17,234 nucleotides of DNA from positions 61,892 to 79,125 of the forward strand of contig DINI01000006.1 in NCBI GenBank assembly GCA_002426755.1, read 5' to 3'. Below are positions 14,362 to 17,234 of the stretch, piece by piece. Made by a program: the position numbers and the translations under genes. Origin of the DNA: Flavobacteriaceae bacterium UBA5544 (lineage in GTDB: Bacteria; Bacteroidota; Bacteroidia; Flavobacteriales; Flavobacteriaceae). The notes beneath the pieces were generated by a model that saw only the letters and a program-made list of their open reading frames with translations, made no database searches and had not been told where the DNA came from. The first letter of the stretch is position 1; every line of letters starts with the position of its first letter.

Positions 14362-14766
14362 ATGACACGAAAGACAGTCAAACTTTACACATACATTGTT
14401 CCCATCGTTGCTTTAGTGGTAGTGTGCATTCACTTTATTCTTGCGGGAACAACTAAACTTTCCCCTTGGAAAGGTGGAGGTTTTGGAATGTATGCCGAAG
14501 TGCATTATTATTATAGTGATTTGGTTATTGGCAATCTCAACAAACCGCTCGATTCAATCATAAAGCAAGATAGACAGGTCGCTGAATTTGTCATGGATGT
14601 CAAAAGGACTCCAAATGACCTAACCCTAAAACACATGGCAGAATTGGTTTCCAAATATGCCAATTCGGATACGCTAACAGTTCAGATATGGAAACCTTCT
14701 GTCGATTCCAAGTCTTCAACCTACTCACGTGAACTTGTCAATCAATATCAATACATCAAACCATGA
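14362..14766 (+). CDS. Uncharacterised membrane-anchored protein with PWKGGGFGMY motif
   Basis: This is a 134-residue protein. One N-terminal membrane segment (about 9-30, IVPIVALVVVCIHFILAG) precedes the motif SPWKGGGFGMYAEV (34-47), and the remaining 85 residues are polar and probably periplasmic, ending in TLTVQIWKPSVDSKSSTYSR with strand character. The tryptophan/glycine-rich motif right after the membrane helix looks functional. From memory, a similar motif occurs in small proteins encoded beside HTTM / vitamin K-dependent carboxylase-like membrane proteins, but I cannot confirm that here. The stop overlaps the next start as ATGA, so it is coupled to the 14763 membrane protein and probably works with it. 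Confidence 0.75.
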   Translation: MTRKTVKLYTYIVPIVALVVVCIHFILAGTTKLSPWKGGGFGMYAEVHYYYSDLVIGNLNKPLDSIIKQDRQVAEFVMDVKRTPNDLTLKHMAELVSKYANSDTLTVQIWKPSVDSKSSTYSRELVNQYQYIKP

Positions 14767-15623
14767 GCCATCTGAATTGGAAGCATATAAAGGAAGTGTT
14801 GTCAGACAAAAGCACTCTAGGCTTGAATCTTTTATTCATTTTTATGATTGCTTACCTTATCATCACAGGTGGCGACCATCGAAAGATCAAATTGTTTTTG
14901 CTTTGTGGAGGATTGTTCTTGTTGGTATTCTTTGTCAAAAAAATAACGCAACCATTACTGTGGTACATTTTTTTGGTAATTCTTATCAGCGATTTGATAT
15001 GTGACTATTTTGTGAGGGCGAATCATCATTTTTTTTTGATTTACATAACGATGGTCATCATTGTATATCTGCACAATTCCCGGCTGCAAGACCTTGTTAC
15101 CAATATCAAATTACTGGCGGCAATTGTGTTATTGTTTTCTGGAATTCAAAAACTGGTGTCTCCACAGTTCGTTTCTGGTGATTTTTATTATTACATGATT
15201 AATACTGGAGGTTTTTTTAAGCCAATGCTGTATTTCAACGAGAACATGAATGATATCGTACTGAGCAATAAGGCTCAAATAGCAGAACTTACACAAAGTG
15301 ACCCAAACAATTTAAAAACAATAACGCTACAAAATATTCTTCCCAATCTCGATGTTTTGAGCCACGTATTTGCTTGGGTAACTATCATTATGGAGCTACT
15401 TTCAGCCATTTTGATTCTATGGAAACCCAAACATATTCTAACACACATTGTGTTCATCTTATTGATAATGGGAGTTTTCTTTACACGTTTTGAAAATGGT
15501 TTTTTAGCATTATTGGCCATCAGCGGTGTTTGGCTAAGCGAGAACTATAAAATCAGGGCAATATATACTGGTTTAGCCATTGTGTCTTTAGTATTCATGC
15601 TGACGAAAATTGGATTCTATTAA
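14763..15623 (+). CDS. Polytopic membrane protein coupled to the PWKGGGFGMY protein
   Basis: This is a 286-residue, very hydrophobic protein with about eight or nine membrane segments: roughly 18-36, 42-58, 64-82, 88-103, 113-130, 201-220, 225-240, 245-258 and 264-283. A loop of about 70 residues (131-200) sits between the first five and the last group. At its start is SGIQKLVSPQFVSGDFYYYM (126-145), resembling the 'G..KL..P.F' segment of DoxX- and HTTM-like proteins. The loop contains FFKPMLYFNENMND and a polar region. I do not assign a firm family. Possible relatives are HTTM / gamma-carboxylase-like or DoxX-like proteins. The ATGA overlap with the preceding gene implies a two-protein complex in the inner membrane. 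Confidence 0.75.
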   Translation: MSHLNWKHIKEVLSDKSTLGLNLLFIFMIAYLIITGGDHRKIKLFLLCGGLFLLVFFVKKITQPLLWYIFLVILISDLICDYFVRANHHFFLIYITMVIIVYLHNSRLQDLVTNIKLLAAIVLLFSGIQKLVSPQFVSGDFYYYMINTGGFFKPMLYFNENMNDIVLSNKAQIAELTQSDPNNLKTITLQNILPNLDVLSHVFAWVTIIMELLSAILILWKPKHILTHIVFILLIMGVFFTRFENGFLALLAISGVWLSENYKIRAIYTGLAIVSLVFMLTKIGFY

Positions 15624-16136
15624 TTGAACTGACAACGTATAGCAAAAGCTATGTCAAAAACAATTATTTGTAGATTACGATAGAGAATACTCCTACTTAA
15701 CTTAAAAACAGATGGTTAAACCAAAAATAACGAGTTAAAAAAAATTATATTCGACTTAAATTTCGTATCTTCATTTCTCTAACAATAACCTTGGACATTT
15801 TTTAAATCAGATGACAGACGGCTTCATTTGATTATGTTCCCCACTTGATTAATAATTCACCCTAACATTCGTATTGGTTAACGCCAATAATTAACAGCTA
15901 CAAGCTTGGTGTAAAAATTGTTTTTACTATTAGGCTTTCTCGATTAAGAATGAAAACGTTTGTGTTTCTTAGCTATCATTATAAAAAAACCAGAGCGTTA
16001 AAAATTGCGTAAACATATCATAAACGCAAATATTTATAGGCAACCATAACAAAAGAAGTCAAAAAACATCACCTCGTCCACTATGGCAAGGATTTTGATT
16101 TCTTTCATAAAGTACCAAATCTTTAAATGAAATACC
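15624..16136. other. 513-bp gene-free region with several inverted repeats
   Basis: No convincing reading frame is present on either strand. The region holds several small inverted repeats. ATAGC/GCTAT with an AAAA loop (15639-15652) comes just after the upstream gene. TATTGG/CCAATA flanks TTAACG (15872-15889). CAAGCTTG is a palindrome at 15901-15908. The perfect GTAAAAATTGTTTTTAC is at 15911-15927. TTGCGT/ACGCAA with a 13-nt loop is at 16005-16029. A weak promoter for the next gene may use TTTG (16094-16097) and AATCTTTA (16118-16125). It could carry a long leader, a small RNA or decayed sequence. I cannot distinguish these. Confidence 0.4.
15911..15927. repeat. Perfect inverted repeat GTAAAAA-TTG-TTTTTAC
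   Basis: There are two 7-bp arms around a 3-bp centre. Being AT-rich and dyad-symmetric it resembles a binding site for a dimeric regulator more than a stable RNA hairpin. It lies about 210 bp upstream of the 16137 gene, within the inverted-repeat cluster. Confidence 0.4.
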
Positions 16137-16583
16137 ATGAGAACAGTATTACTATTTTTCCTTGTCGCTTTGACAGCACTATCCACAACTGCTCAATCTA
16201 TATATGGCACTTACTCTAACAAATGGGAAGCATCGTCAGGAGAAGCGATTGAATATTCTCTCACATTGTTAGAGAATGGTAATTTCGTTTTTATTTCTAC
16301 ACGAACCCATCTTGATGCTATACCTGACAAAAAACTGAAAGCAAAAGGGACGTGGCAATTAGATGGTCATTTATTGGTTCTCATTACGGCGACTAATGAG
16401 GATTCAGAAAATACCCTCGAAGCGAATTTAGATATGAACAAAGCAAAATTCAAAAGCGTTTCACCTAGAAATCCAGATTTCAATTTAGTAAAACCGTCCT
16501 TAAAATTTTATGAATCCAATGTTTTTTATGCTAAAGATATGGAGCTCATCAAAACGGATGCTAGTGTGACTTCTTTAGATTAA
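16137..16583 (+). CDS. Small secreted protein, first of two tandem paralogues
   Basis: This is a 148-residue exported protein. The signal peptide has core VLLFFLVALTAL and a likely cut after TTAQ (about 19). The mature part starts SIYGTYSNKWEA and alternates strands (YSLTLLENGNFVFIS, AKGTWQLDGHLLVLI), suggesting a small lipocalin-like or META/NlpE-like barrel of the kind common in Bacteroidota. The C-terminus FKSVSPRNPDFNLVKPSLKF then YESNVFYAKDMELIK closely matches the end of the next gene's product. No named family can be assigned with confidence. A hairpin terminator follows 33 bp after the stop. Confidence 0.75.
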   Translation: MRTVLLFFLVALTALSTTAQSIYGTYSNKWEASSGEAIEYSLTLLENGNFVFISTRTHLDAIPDKKLKAKGTWQLDGHLLVLITATNEDSENTLEANLDMNKAKFKSVSPRNPDFNLVKPSLKFYESNVFYAKDMELIKTDASVTSLD

Positions 16584-16616
16584 AACATATAATTGCAATT
16601 GTGGCAAGACTATTGA

Positions 16617-16648
16617 TGTTGATTTATCTTTTAAATCAACATTTTTTT
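16617..16648 (+). terminator. Terminator hairpin abutting the start codon at 16649
   Basis: TGTTGATTTA (16617-16626) and TAAATCAACA (16632-16641) form a perfect 10-bp stem with the loop TCTTT, followed by seven Ts (16642-16648). The last T directly precedes the ATG of the next gene. It can end the 16137 transcript, and in any read-through message it would fold over the ribosome landing zone of the 16649 gene, so it may also act as an attenuator. Confidence 0.8.
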
Positions 16649-17062
16649 ATGAAACAATTTTTACTTGTTATCGCATTTACGTTTATTTCCTTGAATGTAC
16701 TTCAATCACAAACCGTAGATGGCACCTATGAACGCAGGGTTGGAACTATTTTAATTGATACCCTCGTTTTAAAACCAGACGGAACGTTCACCTATCATAA
16801 TTATCAGAAATTCGACAAACCAAATCCAGACAAAAATCGGTATGCCAATGGCACTTGGAAAATGGAGAAAAACATTTTAATGCTTTATTCTGAAGTCAAA
16901 GTCGATTCAGTCATAAAACCCTTAAACTTTAACAACTCAAAAGCCAGATATATTTTCAAATCGCCAAGAGACAAATCTGACAAAGTGGTCAAAACTGCCC
17001 TGAAATTCTATGAATCTGAAATCTTTTGGATTAAAGGCATGGAACTCTTTAAGATTGAATAA
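16649..17062 (+). CDS. Small secreted protein, second of two tandem paralogues
   Basis: This is a 137-residue protein from the ATG at 16649. An upstream in-frame GTG at 16601 would translate the terminator hairpin and add 16 hydrophobic residues before a complete signal peptide, so I reject it. The signal peptide has core FLLVIAFTFISLNVL and a cut near LQSQ (about 21). The mature part opens TVDGTYERRVG, parallel to the previous product's SIYGTYSNKW. It contains LVLKPDGTFTYHNY and NGTWKMEKNILMLYSEV and ends with FKSPRDKSDKVVKTALKFYE then SEIFWIKGMELFKIE, which aligns with the first copy. The pair arose by duplication and then diverged in the middle. Function is unknown. Confidence 0.78.
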   Translation: MKQFLLVIAFTFISLNVLQSQTVDGTYERRVGTILIDTLVLKPDGTFTYHNYQKFDKPNPDKNRYANGTWKMEKNILMLYSEVKVDSVIKPLNFNNSKARYIFKSPRDKSDKVVKTALKFYESEIFWIKGMELFKIE

Positions 17063-17121
17063 AAATATTTTTCTAACATCATAGATGAGGAAAAAGCTCT
17101 TGAAATACTTATTTTAGAGGC

Positions 17122-17234
17122 ATGAAAGCAGTAACCGTCAATCAACTCAAAAAAGAACTCATCACCTGCACCCCCAACGAACTCGTTGAGCTATGTCTGC
17201 GACTCTCCAAATTTAAAAAAGAAAACAAAGAGCT
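17122..17234 (+). CDS. Conserved hypothetical protein (5' part)
   Basis: Only the first 37 codons lie in the window. The frame opens with ATG and runs off the edge. The peptide MKAVTVNQLKKELIT, then NELVELCLRLSKFKKENKE, is strongly helical and looks like the start of a conserved Bacteroidota protein of unknown function with an ELCLRL..FKKENKEL motif. No signal peptide is present, so it is probably cytoplasmic. It is 59 bp from the preceding gene, and no terminator with a GC stem is visible between them. Confidence 0.6.
   Translation, partial: MKAVTVNQLKKELITCTPNELVELCLRLSKFKKENKE

Noticed and set aside
15639..15652. Hairpin ATAGC-AAAA-GCTAT as terminator of the membrane pair
   Set aside because: The 5-bp stem is weak and is followed by A residues rather than a T-run in the transcription direction.
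16601..16648. Upstream GTG start for the second small secreted protein
   Set aside because: It would translate through the terminator hairpin and put a hydrophobic stretch before an already complete signal peptide.

Overview
The window looks like a chromosomal segment from a member of the Flavobacteriaceae (Bacteroidota). The grounds are: low GC; tightly packed genes with almost no Shine-Dalgarno sequences; promoter-like TTG...TAnnTTTG elements; many short secreted proteins and lipoproteins; and family signatures such as DUF389, DUF1573, DUF4349, a 563-residue LysS and a single-domain mannose-1-phosphate guanylyltransferase. I see no insertion sequence, phage gene, CRISPR array, rRNA or tRNA.

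Layout. Positions 1-282 hold the end of an MlaF-like ABC ATPase. It converges on a minus-strand block with a DUF389 membrane protein (286-1752), GDP-mannose pyrophosphorylase (1809-2891) and a SprT-like metalloprotein (2988-3584). Divergent from SprT is a chaperone pair, a CbpA-type DnaJ protein and its CbpM modulator (3698-4899), closed by a hairpin shared with the convergent DUF4349 lipoprotein (4939-5811). A 132-bp divergent spacer with 11-bp phased ATTGTAA repeats then leads into a translationally coupled trio of unknown function (5944-7697: inner-membrane-spanning protein, lipoprotein, RDD membrane protein). A secreted MORN-repeat protein with a TonB-like C-terminal domain follows (7946-8803).

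The next minus-strand block is a lipoprotein plus lipB (8837-10450) and a 52-codon Pmp3/YqaE membrane peptide gene (10544-10702). Divergent from yqaE is a signal-peptide-bearing transmembrane LuxR-type regulator (10822-11880). After it come a secreted DUF1573 protein (11989-12438), lysS (12554-14245) with a clear terminator, a coupled pair of membrane proteins carrying a PWKGGGFGMY motif (14362-15623), a 513-bp gene-free stretch rich in inverted repeats, two diverged tandem paralogues of small secreted proteins (16137-17062), and the start of another conserved gene at the right edge.

How the genes work together. Housekeeping functions (lipoylation, lysyl-tRNA charging, GDP-mannose supply, protein quality control) alternate with envelope proteins of unknown role. 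Nothing here is demonstrably a new system. The best candidates for new biology are the 5944-7697 trio with its phased operator-like repeats, the one-component transmembrane LuxR regulator beside yqaE, the PWKGGGFGMY membrane pair, and the terminator hairpin lying directly against the start codon of the second small paralogue. Functional statements beyond recognised families are inference from the sequence alone.
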